A stretch of 64,000 bases of DNA from Wenyingzhuangia gilva (GTDB lineage Bacteria; Bacteroidota; Bacteroidia; Flavobacteriales; Flavobacteriaceae), in the NCBI RefSeq assembly GCF_030519655.1, contig NZ_JAUMIT010000002.1, positions 1 to 64,000 of the forward strand, read 5' to 3'. Shown piece after piece: positions 1-11,200 of this stretch. How positions within the stretch are numbered: the first letter of the stretch is position 1; each line of letters starts with the position of its first letter. Both the position numbers and the translations under genes were made by a program. Below the pieces are notes generated by a model. That model was not told the DNA's origin, did not search any database, and saw only the letters and a list, made by a program, of their open reading frames with translations.

Positions 1-50
1 CAGTAATGTCATAGCCGAGTATTACTAATAACCCATAGGCTTATGTACTG
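1..50 (+). rRNA. 23S rRNA, 3' end only
   Basis: The first ~50 bases read like the conserved 3' tail of Bacteroidota 23S rRNA: a GCCGAG segment, then ACTAATAACCCATAGG and CTTATGTAC. The 5S gene follows about 150 bp later on the same strand. The gene body lies before the window. The exact 3' end (about 48-55) is an estimate. Confidence 0.85.
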
Positions 51-151
51 CGGGCTTTAATTATTGATTTCACTACCAAGTAATATAAATACAATAAACA
101 ATATTGGTATCAATATGTTAACATATACTAGTTGTTAGTTAGTGGTTTATA

Positions 152-175
152 GTTGTTAGTAAAAAAACTAACAAC
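152..175 (+). other. Hairpin in the 23S-5S spacer
   Basis: GTTGTTAGT (152-160) and ACTAACAAC (167-175) form a perfect 9-bp stem with a 6-base A-rich loop. It sits between 23S and 5S, so it may be part of a processing stem. That role is inference. The rest of the spacer (51-200) shows nothing else. Confidence 0.4.
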
Positions 176-202
176 GAAGAACTAAAAACAATCAACCAAG
201 AC

Positions 203-309
<107 letters not shown>

Positions 310-318
310 TTTTTTTAG

Positions 319-353
319 AAACCTCATTCATTAAATTGAATGAGGTTTTTTTA
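319..353 (+). terminator. rRNA operon terminator
   Basis: AACCTCATTCA and TGAATGAGGTT form an 11-bp stem with a short AT loop followed by a T run, about 10 bases after 5S. A Rho-independent terminator of the rRNA operon. Confidence 0.9.
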
Positions 354-483
354 TATCCTTCTTTTTGGGGAAGTAGTGAATGAGATACTCACAAAATAAA
401 TACACCTCAAATTCGATCGTGGAATTAAATACATATTTAACTTAAAGTGTTAATTGAAAAACTTCTGTAGAAGTTAAACTATT

Positions 484-517
484 AAAAAAAGGCATCTTAA
501 TTAAGATGCCTTTTTTT
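484..517 (-). terminator. katG terminator
   Basis: A perfect 20-base palindrome, GGCATCTTAATTAAGATGCC (491-510), is flanked by seven A and seven T. It works in either direction and lies 16 bases past the katG stop codon. Confidence 0.85.
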
Positions 518-532
518 GAAATGTATAATTTA

Positions 533-2713
<2,181 letters not shown>

Positions 2714-2725
2714 TTAATTATTTTT

Positions 2726-2733
2726 CAAAACTA
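2726..2733 (-). promoter_or_regulatory. katG -7 box candidate
   Basis: On the minus strand this reads TAGTTTTG, a match to the Bacteroidota -7 consensus TAnnTTTG, 24 bases before the katG start. No clear -33 TTG is present at normal spacing, so confidence is modest. Confidence 0.45.
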
Positions 2734-2955
2734 GGGTTTTATGTTGGATTGTTTTCATCTATAGTTTTTATATACTCATAGTTTTTTACTATGAATAGAA
2801 TATATTTAAGATGTTTTAATATTTCCATTTAAGTTCTGAAATGTTTATCAATAGAGCAAAAAAATATGTGCTTATAGATTATATTTTTTTAAAATGATAA
2901 AGTGATGTTCTTATGAGTTTTTTAATCATTAGTTATATTTAATATTATGGGGTAT

Positions 2956-2989
2956 TAAAAAAGCCGAATCAAATGTTTTTGAGTCGGCT
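2956..2989 (-). terminator. Terminator of the cupin gene
   Basis: Minus-strand stem AGCCGACTC / GATTCGGCT (one mismatch) is followed by TTTTTT. It lies about 54 bases after the cupin stop codon. Confidence 0.8.
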
Positions 2990-3042
2990 ATTAATTTATA
3001 ATTCAAATACATGGTGATTGTATTATTCTAATTGATTTCTTG

Positions 3043-3381
3043 CTAATCAGTGGCTATCCCAAAATAAATCCATGTCACCTTTTCGCAGTAATTATTATGT
3101 TGTGAGTGAAGTTCCCCTGGCTCTATAGTAATACAATCTCCTGCATAGACAGTTGTTTTATTACCATTGATGATGAAGTCTATTGTCCCTGTTTGGATAT
3201 AAAACACTTCGTACATGGTTTTATGTACATGTGTTTCCACTTTATCACCAGGTTTAAAAGTAGCTGAACCAAACATCATTAACTGAGGAATTTCTCCTTT
3301 TTTTATAAATACTTTCTTCTTTACGTTAGCGTTATGGTTGGTTAATATCTCTTGTAAAGAATTTGTGTGAGTAAGTTTCAT
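3043..3381 (-). CDS. Small single-domain cupin protein
   Basis: 112-aa cupin_2 protein. Both conserved motifs are visible. Motif 1 is G45-x5-H51-x-H53-x4-E58-x6-G65 and motif 2 is G81-DCITIEPGELH-SQHN with H92. H51, H53, E58 and H92 are the expected metal ligands. The fold is a beta-barrel that binds a metal, but the substrate cannot be told from sequence; small cupins include isomerases, dioxygenases and sugar-binding proteins. It has no signal peptide. It stands alone, with its own terminator and an unrelated neighbour on each side. Confidence 0.85.
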   Translation of the reverse strand: MKLTHTNSLQEILTNHNANVKKKVFIKKGEIPQLMMFGSATFKPGDKVETHVHKTMYEVFYIQTGTIDFIINGNKTTVYAGDCITIEPGELHSQHNNYCEKVTWIYFGIATD

Positions 3382-3439
3382 ATGATGATAAATTGTATGT
3401 ATAAAAGTAATATAATTTATAGAGGAATTTTTTTGCGTT

Positions 3440-3562
3440 AGGGATTGAGTCTTTCGACAAGCTCAAGATAAATTGTTGTTTGAGCTCTTTTAAAGGGGGT
3501 TAGACTTGGTTTGGACACCTTTAAAAAGCGAGTAACGAAAGCCCGCCCCTTTGAGTAACGCC
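3440..3562. repeat. Probable intergenic repeat element
   Basis: This non-coding block differs in composition from the flanking AT-rich sequence. It holds a CTTTCGACAAGCTCAAG string, a 9-bp stem TTTTAAAGG (3488-3496) / CCTTTAAAA (3518-3526), and GAGTAACG twice (3530-3537 and 3553-3560) around GAAAGCCCGCCCC. I recall similar strings as dispersed intergenic repeats in flavobacterial genomes, but multiple copies cannot be shown from this window. Confidence 0.45.
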
Positions 3563-3563
3563 C

Positions 3564-3605
3564 AAAAAAAGAAAGAGCACCTTAAATGAATAAGATGCTC
3601 TTTTA
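3564..3605 (-). terminator. sucB terminator
   Basis: AGAGCACCTTA (3574-3584) pairs with TAAGATGCTCT (3591-3601), with one wobble pair. The minus-strand T run TTTCTTTTTTT follows. It lies about 20 bases beyond the sucB stop. Confidence 0.85.
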
Positions 3606-3624
3606 ATATTTAAAAAGGATTAGA

Positions 3625-4848
3625 TTATAACTCTAACGCTTTTTTAGGATTGTTGTTCATTAATAATTCAATTGGATTTTCTATAGCTTCTTTAATAGCG
3701 ACTAAGAAACCAACTGATTCACGACCATCTACAATTCTGTGATCGTAAGACAATGCCACGTACATGATTGGTTGAATTACCACTTGACCGTTTACTGCCA
3801 TTGGACGCTCAACGATGTTATGCATTCCTAAAATAGCAGACTGAGGAGGGTTGATGATTGGTGTAGATAACATAGATCCAAACACACCACCGTTGGTGAT
3901 TGTAAAAGTACCACCTGTCATTTCATCTACAGTAATTTGACCGTCACGAGCTCTTAAAGCCAAACGTTTTACTTCTGCTTCAACTCCTCTAAAAGATAAG
4001 TTTTCTGCATTTCTAATTACAGGAACCATTAATCCTTTAGGACCAGATACAGCAATAGAAATATCAGCAAATTCGTTTTTGATTTGGTAATCACCATCAA
4101 TCATTGAGTTTACATCAGGATATAATTCTAAAGCTCTAGTAACCGCTAAGGTAAAGAAAGACATAAATCCTAAACCAACTCCGTGTTTTGCTTTAAATTC
4201 TTCTTTGTATTGATTACGTAAGTCAAAAACAGGTTGCATGTTTACTTCATTAAAAGTAGTTAACATCGCTGTTTCATTTTTAACAGAAACCAAACGCTGT
4301 GCTACTTTTCTACGTAACATAGACATTTTTTTACTTTCAGAAGCACGACTACCAGTAGCGCTTCCCATTGCAGGTACTGCGTTGATAGCATCTTCTTTAG
4401 TAACTCTACCATCTTTACCAGTACCTTGAATAGCACCAGCTTCGATTCCTTTTTCGTCTAAAATCTTTTTAGCTGCAGGAGATGCACTTCCGGCAGCATA
4501 AGTTGTATTTTCATTTTTAGTAGCGGCAGGAGCTTCTTTTGCAGGTGCCGCCTCTTCTTTTTTAGCAGGTTCAGCTTTTTTCTCTGGAGCAGCAGCACCA
4601 TCAGGTCTTTCAGCATCCATATCAATTAAGCATACTACAGCACCTACGGCTACAGCATCACCTTCTTCTGCTTTTAAAGTGATAATTCCACTTTCTTCTG
4701 CAGGTAATTCTAAAGTTGCTTTATCAGAATCTACTTCAGCAATTGGTTGGTCTTTTTCTACATAATCACCATCTTCAACTAACCAAGTTGCGATTTCTAC
4801 TTCTGTGATTGATTCTCCCGGAGAAGGGACTTTCATTTCTAAAACCAT
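3625..4848 (-). CDS. sucB: 2-oxoglutarate dehydrogenase E2 (succinyltransferase)
   Basis: Dihydrolipoyllysine succinyltransferase core of the 2-oxoglutarate dehydrogenase complex in the TCA cycle. The N-terminal lipoyl domain carries the lipoylated lysine K43 in [12 protein letters not shown]. An Ala/Glu/Lys-rich linker covers residues ~82-115. The peripheral-subunit-binding domain ([26 protein letters not shown]) is at ~122-158. The C-terminal catalytic domain has HRIVDGRE with H370 and D374. Length (407 aa) is typical. It lies 46 bases downstream of sucA on the same strand and ends at a terminator, so the pair forms one transcription unit. The third subunit, lipoamide dehydrogenase (E3), is not in the window. 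Confidence 0.96.
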   Translation of the reverse strand: MVLEMKVPSPGESITEVEIATWLVEDGDYVEKDQPIAEVDSDKATLELPAEESGIITLKAEEGDAVAVGAVVCLIDMDAERPDGAAAPEKKAEPAKKEEAAPAKEAPAATKNENTTYAAGSASPAAKKILDEKGIEAGAIQGTGKDGRVTKEDAINAVPAMGSATGSRASESKKMSMLRRKVAQRLVSVKNETAMLTTFNEVNMQPVFDLRNQYKEEFKAKHGVGLGFMSFFTLAVTRALELYPDVNSMIDGDYQIKNEFADISIAVSGPKGLMVPVIRNAENLSFRGVEAEVKRLALRARDGQITVDEMTGGTFTITNGGVFGSMLSTPIINPPQSAILGMHNIVERPMAVNGQVVIQPIMYVALSYDHRIVDGRESVGFLVAIKEAIENPIELLMNNNPKKALEL

Positions 4849-4894
4849 TAGATAATATTTTTGATGTTATTTGTTTATTTAGTGTGTTCTTTGT

Positions 4895-7618
4895 TTATGA
4901 TTGAAATACTTTATTTAGTACTTCTTGATGTCTCTTTTTAAATCTAGCACTAGATCCTGCAGCAGGAACAGAGTAGAATTTAAGTGATGCTACGCTTAAA
5001 GGTACTAATTTAAAACGTTGTAACATGTATGGCCATGGTCCCATGTTTTCTGGTTCTTCTTGTGCCCATACAAATTCAACATCAGCAGGATATGAATCTA
5101 TCACAGCTTGAATTTTTTCTTCGTGTAAAGGGAACAATTGTTCTATACGTACCAAAGCAACAGATTCGTTTTCTAATTTTTCTCTTTCTTCTAACATATC
5201 GTAGTAGAATTTACCAGAACAGAAAACTACTTTTTTAACGTTTGCTTTGTTGATGATTGTATCGTCAATTACTTCTTGAAAAGCTCCATCGGCTAATTCC
5301 TCAATAGTATTTACTGCTTTAGGATGACGTAATAAACTCTTAGGCGTAAATACGATTAATGGTTTACGGTGGTTACGTTTCATATGACGACGTAACAAGT
5401 GATACATGTTTGCTGGTTCTGTACAGTTAGCAATGGTCATGTTATCATAATCGCATAACTGTAAGTATCTTTCAATTCTTGCAGATGAGTGTTCTGATCC
5501 TTGTCCTTCGTAACCGTGAGGTAACAACATTACAATACCGTTTTGTAATTTCCATTTGTCTTCGGCAGCACAGATGTACTGGTCGAACATAATTTGAGCT
5601 CCGTTTCCAAAGTCACCAAATTGTGCTTCCCAAATTGTTAAGGTATTTGGATGAGCCATCGCGTATCCATAATCAAAACCTAAAACTCCGTATTCTGATA
5701 ATAAAGAGTTGTATATGGTCATTACCCCTTTGTTGTTCTTATTGGTATTTAATAAGTTGATTCTTTCCTCTGAAAGCTCATCTCTTAAAATAGCATGACG
5801 GTGGCTAAAAGTACCACGTTCTACATCTTGTCCAGAAATACGAACATTAAATCCTTCTTCTAACAAAGAACCGTAGGCTAAGTTTTCTGCTGTTCCCCAA
5901 TCTAATTGATTGTCTTCAAAAACCATCTTAGCACGGCTTTCGATAATACGTTGTGCTTTACGAACAAATTTTACTCCCTCAGGATTTTGAGATATCACTC
6001 TAGTAATATCTTCTAATTTGTTTTTAGGATATGTAGTATTGATAGGAGCTAACATCTCTGATAACCCTTCTCTAACAAAACCTTCCCATGTTTCTTCCAT
6101 AAAAGGAATTACTTTAGAAGTTTCATCGTTTTTAGCTTGTAAGAATTTATCTTCTAATAAATTTTTGTATTCATCTTGTAAACCTTGAGCATAAGCCTCA
6201 TCTATACTATTTTCAGCAATTAACTGATCTACATATATATCTCTTGGGTTTTTATGCTTGGCAATGTTTTTATATAATTGAGGTTGCGTAAATCTTGGCT
6301 CATCCCCTTCGTTATGTCCATATTTACGGTATCCTAATAAGTCAATAAAAATATCACGTTTGAATGTCATTCTAAACTCTAATGCCAATTCAATTGCATG
6401 ACAAACAGCTTCTACATCATCAGCATTTACGTGTAATACAGGTGATAAAGTTACTTTGGCAACATCTGTACAATAAGTACTAGAACGAGCATCTAAATAA
6501 TTGGTTGTAAATCCTACTTGGTTGTTGATGACTAAGTGTAAAGTACCTCCAGTTTTATAACCATTAAGTTTACTCATTTGAATTACTTCGTAAACTACTC
6601 CTTGACCAGCAACGGCAGCATCCCCATGAATAATAATTGGTAAAATAGCTCCTTCATCACCATTATAAAGAGTGTCAATTTTAGCTCTTGCAACTCCTTG
6701 GGCAACAGGACCAACAGTTTCTAGGTGAGATGGGTTAGGTAATAAGTTCATTCTCATTTCCGAACCATCTTGATAGGTTTTACTGCGAGTTAAACCCATG
6801 TGGTATTTAACATCTCCATCAATGTTTTCTTCATCAAAATCTTTTCCTTCAAATTCAGAGAATAAATCACGAACAGGCTTTTTAAAGATGTTTGTTAACG
6901 TGTTTAAACGACCACGGTGAGCCATTCCCAATACACATTCTTTTACGTTGTATTTTTCGGCAGCCGTTTTTAATGCAGTTGCTAAAGCAGGAATAACAGT
7001 TTCTCCACCTTCTACAGAGAAACGTTTTTGACCTACATATTTTGTTTGTAAAAAGTTTTCGAACCCAACAGCTTGTGTTAACTTTTTAAGGATGTATTTT
7101 TTTTGATCTACGTTAAAATCTGCTTGATTGGCATTTTTGTTCAATCTGTTTTGCCACCATTTGATTTCTTCAGGTTGACGAATATACATGTATTCGATAC
7201 CAATTGAATCGCAATAAATTTCTTTTAATCTATTAACAATAGCCTCTAATGTTGCCGCACCAATACCAATAACTTCACCTGCACTAAAAACAGTTTGTAA
7301 ATCGTCTTTAGATAATCCAAAGTTTTCAATTTCAAGTTTAGGTTCGTAATGTCTACGTTCTCTTACCGGGTTTGTTTTGGTAAATAAATGCCCTCTAGTT
7401 CTGTACCCATTGATTAATTCAAGAACTAAAAACTCTTTTTTAACTTCTTGTGGTACTTCAATATTGGTTTCATCTTCGTATAATTCATTAGCTAAATCAT
7501 ACCCTTGAAAAAAACTTTTCCAACTTGGCTCAATACTGTCTGGACTTTTTTGATATTGCTCATATAGGTCAGCAATAAATCCTGTGTGAGCAGCATTAAG
7601 AAAAGAAAATTTATCCAT
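4895..7618 (-). CDS. sucA: 2-oxoglutarate dehydrogenase E1
   Basis: Thiamine-diphosphate-dependent decarboxylase of the 2-oxoglutarate dehydrogenase complex, oxidising 2-oxoglutarate in the TCA cycle. The protein starts MDKFSFLNAAHTGFIADLY, the usual E1 N-terminus that contacts E2. A 16-codon upstream extension is open, but the promoter candidate at 7664-7693 would put the RNA start inside it, so I place the start at 7618 (907 aa). Visible E1 motifs are GMAHRGRLN, GDAAVAGQGVVYE with NNQVGFTT (thiamine site), KYGHNEGDEP, GYEGQGSEHSSARIERYLQL and the C-terminal EEPENMGPWPY. It is followed by sucB. Confidence 0.96.
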   Translation of the reverse strand: MDKFSFLNAAHTGFIADLYEQYQKSPDSIEPSWKSFFQGYDLANELYEDETNIEVPQEVKKEFLVLELINGYRTRGHLFTKTNPVRERRHYEPKLEIENFGLSKDDLQTVFSAGEVIGIGAATLEAIVNRLKEIYCDSIGIEYMYIRQPEEIKWWQNRLNKNANQADFNVDQKKYILKKLTQAVGFENFLQTKYVGQKRFSVEGGETVIPALATALKTAAEKYNVKECVLGMAHRGRLNTLTNIFKKPVRDLFSEFEGKDFDEENIDGDVKYHMGLTRSKTYQDGSEMRMNLLPNPSHLETVGPVAQGVARAKIDTLYNGDEGAILPIIIHGDAAVAGQGVVYEVIQMSKLNGYKTGGTLHLVINNQVGFTTNYLDARSSTYCTDVAKVTLSPVLHVNADDVEAVCHAIELALEFRMTFKRDIFIDLLGYRKYGHNEGDEPRFTQPQLYKNIAKHKNPRDIYVDQLIAENSIDEAYAQGLQDEYKNLLEDKFLQAKNDETSKVIPFMEETWEGFVREGLSEMLAPINTTYPKNKLEDITRVISQNPEGVKFVRKAQRIIESRAKMVFEDNQLDWGTAENLAYGSLLEEGFNVRISGQDVERGTFSHRHAILRDELSEERINLLNTNKNNKGVMTIYNSLLSEYGVLGFDYGYAMAHPNTLTIWEAQFGDFGNGAQIMFDQYICAAEDKWKLQNGIVMLLPHGYEGQGSEHSSARIERYLQLCDYDNMTIANCTEPANMYHLLRRHMKRNHRKPLIVFTPKSLLRHPKAVNTIEELADGAFQEVIDDTIINKANVKKVVFCSGKFYYDMLEEREKLENESVALVRIEQLFPLHEEKIQAVIDSYPADVEFVWAQEEPENMGPWPYMLQRFKLVPLSVASLKFYSVPAAGSSARFKKRHQEVLNKVFQS

Positions 7619-7663
7619 ATTATATATGTGTTGTCTTATATTTGATGTTCGTTGTCGAATAAG

Positions 7664-7693
7664 CAAAAATAATTAAATTGTTGCTTTCACAAA
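7664..7693 (-). promoter_or_regulatory. sucAB promoter candidate
   Basis: On the minus strand, TTTG (7690-7693), 18 bases, then TATTTTTG (7664-7671). This matches the Bacteroidota -33/-7 pattern with near-standard spacing, about 45 bases before the chosen sucA start. Confidence 0.6.
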
Positions 7694-7790
7694 TCTTTAT
7701 TTCATATAATGTAAGAAATCAGTAATATTCTAACAAATTGTTTTTTTTTGTTTTTTTTAAAAAAAATTATGTGAGATTTAGAAAAAGACA

Positions 7791-7798
7791 TATATTTG
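7791..7798 (+). promoter_or_regulatory. tRNA-Asn -7 box
   Basis: TATATTTG, an exact TAnnTTTG match, lies 37 bases before the first tRNA-Asn. No convincing -33 box is seen. Confidence 0.55.
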
Positions 7799-7835
7799 CA
7801 ACCGCAAAAAGGAAATGTTGTAGCTAAAAGCAAAT

Positions 7836-7909
7836 TCCTCCTTAGCTCAGTTGGTTAGAGCATCTGACTGTTAATCAGAGGGTCCTAGGTTCGAGCCCTA
7901 GAGGGGGAG
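7836..7909 (+). tRNA. tRNA-Asn (GTT), copy 1
   Basis: 74-nt cloverleaf. Acceptor TCCTCCT pairs with AGGGGGA (one G-T pair). The D arm is GCTCAGTTGGTTAGAGC. The anticodon stem-loop TCTGA-CTGTTAA-TCAGA has anticodon GTT. The T arm is CTAGG-TTCGAGC-CCTAG and the discriminator base is G. CCA is not encoded. Confidence 0.97.
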
Positions 7910-7975
7910 CAAGCAACACTAGTTAAGTCTAGAATTTTCTAAAAGCACTAAGGCATATTTTCCATTGATGGAAAT

Positions 7976-8049
7976 TCCTCCTTAGCTCAGTTGGTTAGAG
8001 CATCTGACTGTTAATCAGAGGGTCCTAGGTTCGAGCCCTAGAGGGGGAG
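7976..8049 (+). tRNA. tRNA-Asn (GTT), copy 2
   Basis: Identical over all 74 bases to the copy 66 bp upstream, with anticodon GTT. The two copies share one upstream -7 box and the terminator at 8056-8086, so they are probably made as one precursor. Confidence 0.97.
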
Positions 8050-8055
8050 CCAAAA

Positions 8056-8086
8056 AACGCTATCACAATGTGATAGCGTTTTTTTT
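8056..8086 (+). terminator. Terminator after the tRNA pair, possibly bidirectional
   Basis: AACGCTATCA (8056-8065), loop CAATG, TGATAGCGTT (8071-8080), then a T run. A-runs before the stem would let it also stop transcripts of the pectate lyase gene arriving from the other side. Confidence 0.9.
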
Positions 8087-8106
8087 ATACCTAATTCGTA
8101 GTTTAT

Positions 8107-10593
8107 TTAATTTCTTAAAACTATTTGTTTATAAATTCCCTTGTTTGTTTTAATGCATAGAAGGTAACTACCGCTATTTAAATGACTAATATCTATTAGT
8201 TTTGAGTCTCCTTTAATTTTTTTAACAAGTGATCCTAACATATTTAATATTTGAATTTCTTCTATATCTAAAGTAGTATCAATCTGTAATATGCTTGAAG
8301 TAGGATTAGGGTATAAGTTTATTTTAGGTAAGTTTTTAGGATTGTTGAATGCTAAAGTTTTATATGTTGTTTTGATATAAAAAAGATTTGTGGTATTGTT
8401 TTTTGTTATGCTATGTGATCCTGCAGCAATATCTGTAATGATAACTACTCCATTAGATGCTGTATAATCTATACCGTCTAATTTAATTTTTCCAGTAAAA
8501 GTAGCATCAAAAACCAACGTTAAGTCAGAAGTTTCTGCTGTTGTATAGGTAATGCTTGTAGAGGATTCGATTTTTAAACGTGTAGTTAATGTTAAACCAT
8601 CATAGTTAACAGATCCATCAGTAGAATTTATATTTCCTGTAATTGTGTAAAAATCACTTGTTTTTGATGAAGTGGTGAAATTATGAATTAAATCTCCTGA
8701 AGTTATTGTGATTAAACTGATGGTTCCAGATTTTGATACTGGTGTTCCTGCATTTCCAGTGGTAGTAATTGTGTAAGAAACATCTGCCATTGGAGTACCA
8801 GAAATAGTTACTGTTTTTGCAGAGTTATCTTTAACAAAATCAATTCCCGAAGCAGGAATTCCTGTTATGGTAACATCTGTTGCATCTCCTCCCCAACTAA
8901 ATACAATAGGTTCTATAGCAGTTTCATCTAAAACAGATTGATCTTTATTATCTGATGTAATTATTAGAGTTTGACTACTTGGCGGTTCGCTGATTCCTTG
9001 AACACAAGTCAGGTTGGTTTGATAAGAGATTAAGGCTTGTTTTAAGGCGGTGTTAACACTAGAAGAAGTATCGTCAACACTATTGTTAAAAGTCCATGTA
9101 AAATCACCTCCATTTAATCTACCAGCATATTGCATTACTTTTGCTTTTGCCTCTTCGGCAGTATCAACGGTGTATGTATAATCTAAACTACCATTGGTGT
9201 CAAAATTATTGTAAATATTACTTCCTTTTTTTGAGGTAATAGTATTGGGTATTGTTTCATTTCTGGCACTTGTTACAATGGCATCAAATTCGGTTGTACT
9301 ACTAGTGTAATTATTATCTCCATAGGCAACAAATCTTGTTTCTCCTATTATGGTGTTTCCATAAGCTTTTATAGCCCCCCCATCTTCTCCAGAAAAAGTA
9401 GGATATCCATAAAAAATATCCGTTCCTTGTAAAGAGGTTAGCATAGGGTATTTACAGTTTCTAAAATAATTATTTTCAGAAAAAACAGAAGATCCTAAAG
9501 TTGAACCAATTCCATATTTTGAATTTCCATCGTAATAATTGTTGTAAACATGAGCAGAATAATAACGTACACGTGGATGACGAGAATCTGAATGGTCGTA
9601 CCAGTTATGATGGTAAGTGATAAATAAATTTGGATCAGCTCCCTCGCTAAGCCCTAGTAAATTAGACTTACCAGAATCCCAAAAGTGATTGTATGAAAAT
9701 GTAACATAGGTAGATTTTTTACAATCAAGAGCACCGTCACCTTTAGCTTGATCGGCATCTCCACCGGCATCTCCATAAAAGAAATCTACGTTATGAACCC
9801 AAATATGATCATTACTTTGTTGCAGACCAATATTATCACCTTCACCACTGTTACAATTCATGGTACCAATATTCCTAATTTCAATATTTGATGCATTTTT
9901 TACTCTAATTCCCCAACCATCAGCTACAGCATCATCACCAACACCTTCGAGCGTAATGTGGCTATTCATGTTTTGATTGTTTTCAATTACAATATCTCCA
10001 TTTAATAAATAGGAGGGATCTGTAATTTGTCCGATCATTCTAATAATTAACGGACGGGTATCTTTTCCTTTTTTAAATCCATCCAGAATATCTTGTAAAC
10101 CAGTACTGGTAGGAGTACTGGCTCCTGTTACATTAAGTTCAATGGTGTTTTTTGTTTCTTCAGTTATATACAATATAACAGCACCAGATTGTGGAGTTCC
10201 GTCTAAATTATAAGCACCTGCAATTCTATTCCCAGAAAAAGCAAAACCAGCTCTGTCATGTGGAATTACATTTATTGGAGTACTTACAGCGGCTGTGGTT
10301 TCTACACCGTTTACCACAGGAACAACTGAAATAGTATAACTACCAGCTTTTAACCCTAAAATATCTGCACGATATGTACCGTCATTGTAACATCTTATTA
10401 GTTGTGAATCAATCTTTTCAGAACTGATACCTTCACCAGAATAATATACATTGTAGCTATTGGCTTCAGAAATAGGTTGCCATTTAACATAAGCAGATTC
10501 AAATGAACCTCCAGACTCATTAATTGTTACAGATTGGGATCTTACTTGAAAAGATACAAGTAAGATAAATAGATAAAGTATTTTTTTTTTCAT
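8107..10593 (-). CDS. Secreted pectate lyase, PL1 family, T9SS substrate
   Basis: Cleaves polygalacturonate by beta-elimination. The 828-aa protein opens with a signal peptide (MKKKILYLFILLVSFQVRSQS). A fibronectin-like segment covers residues ~22-110. The PL1 parallel beta-helix runs from ~115 to 500, with DGALDCKKSTYVTFSYNHF (calcium-site and core region), HHNWYDHSD, and the catalytic RxPxxR as R338-H-P340-R-V-R343. An Ig-like segment follows at ~545-640, then a beta-rich part. A T9SS type A sorting domain occupies about the last 74 residues (LYPNPTSSILQID... start, ...GIYKQIVLRN end), so it is exported by the Por system to the cell surface or medium. It diverges from the pectinesterase gene across a spacer with candidate operators. 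Polygalacturonate is expected to be the substrate; PL1 also includes pectin lyases. Confidence 0.93.
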   Translation of the reverse strand: MKKKILYLFILLVSFQVRSQSVTINESGGSFESAYVKWQPISEANSYNVYYSGEGISSEKIDSQLIRCYNDGTYRADILGLKAGSYTISVVPVVNGVETTAAVSTPINVIPHDRAGFAFSGNRIAGAYNLDGTPQSGAVILYITEETKNTIELNVTGASTPTSTGLQDILDGFKKGKDTRPLIIRMIGQITDPSYLLNGDIVIENNQNMNSHITLEGVGDDAVADGWGIRVKNASNIEIRNIGTMNCNSGEGDNIGLQQSNDHIWVHNVDFFYGDAGGDADQAKGDGALDCKKSTYVTFSYNHFWDSGKSNLLGLSEGADPNLFITYHHNWYDHSDSRHPRVRYYSAHVYNNYYDGNSKYGIGSTLGSSVFSENNYFRNCKYPMLTSLQGTDIFYGYPTFSGEDGGAIKAYGNTIIGETRFVAYGDNNYTSSTTEFDAIVTSARNETIPNTITSKKGSNIYNNFDTNGSLDYTYTVDTAEEAKAKVMQYAGRLNGGDFTWTFNNSVDDTSSSVNTALKQALISYQTNLTCVQGISEPPSSQTLIITSDNKDQSVLDETAIEPIVFSWGGDATDVTITGIPASGIDFVKDNSAKTVTISGTPMADVSYTITTTGNAGTPVSKSGTISLITITSGDLIHNFTTSSKTSDFYTITGNINSTDGSVNYDGLTLTTRLKIESSTSITYTTAETSDLTLVFDATFTGKIKLDGIDYTASNGVVIITDIAAGSHSITKNNTTNLFYIKTTYKTLAFNNPKNLPKINLYPNPTSSILQIDTTLDIEEIQILNMLGSLVKKIKGDSKLIDISHLNSGSYLLCIKTNKGIYKQIVLRN

Positions 10594-10607
10594 GATTTTA
10601 TTTTTTT

Positions 10608-10621
10608 TGTAATCGATTGCA
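10608..10621. promoter_or_regulatory. LacI-type operator candidate, site 1
   Basis: TGTAATCGATTGCA differs at one base from the perfect palindrome TGTAATCGATTACA with central CG, the layout of LacI/GalR-family operators. It is 15 bp before the pectate lyase start codon, a position suited to repression. Confidence 0.55.
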
Positions 10622-10806
10622 TAAAATTATGTTTTTTTTATATAAAACATCTTTTTTTTATTAATTTATATTTTAAACAGGTTTTTATTGATTTATATTA
10701 TGTTTTTAATGATTTTTTTTATTTGATTATACAATTGTTTTATCATGATTTTAAAAAAAATAGAGAAAAAAACATCTTTGTAAAGTCATTAATTTATAAA
10801 ATTTAG

Positions 10807-10820
10807 CAAAATCGATTACA
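10807..10820. promoter_or_regulatory. LacI-type operator candidate, site 2
   Basis: CAAAATCGATTACA. The right half matches the palindrome TGTAATCGATTACA exactly; the left outer three bases are degenerate. Confidence 0.45.
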
Positions 10821-10861
10821 TTTTTTACAACTTATTGGTGTTTAAAATATTATATAAATAA

Positions 10862-10875
10862 GTTAATCGATTACA
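10862..10875. promoter_or_regulatory. LacI-type operator candidate, site 3
   Basis: GTTAATCGATTACA, a 12 of 14 match to TGTAATCGATTACA, centred 55 bp from site 2. That is roughly five helical turns, which would put both sites on one face of the DNA. Confidence 0.5.
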
Positions 10876-11200
10876 TTTTTAATAAATTCTTAGTTTTATT
10901 GTTGTTTTTTTTATTTATTTACAAAAAAACATTAAGTGTGTGAAAATATATTAGCGTATGAATTGAAAAATTACTCTTAAAAAAATAACCAAATTATATT
11001 TAAAATAATTGATTCTTTTCATAGAAGAATGTTTTCTGTTTTTCAAGTATTAATTTAATTCTTTATCTATAAAAATAGGGTAATAAAGATTATTGCTAAT
11101 AGCATTTAATGGCTTCCTAACTAGTATTTTTTAGAAAATAAAATTTATTTAGAGTGGATGATTAAAAACTATACTAAACTAATTAATTAAACAAAATTTA

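Larger units (their letters stand above)
10594..11200. other. Divergent regulatory spacer, 607 bp
   Basis: Very AT-rich sequence between the pectate lyase and pectinesterase genes. It carries three ATCGAT-centred sites and poly-T/poly-A tracts, and no open frame. I find no exact TAnnTTTG box at a sensible distance from either gene. Confidence 0.6.

Noticed and set aside
7619-7666. 16-codon N-terminal extension of sucA
   Set aside because: The normal E1 N-terminus begins at 7618 and the promoter candidate leaves no transcript for the extension.
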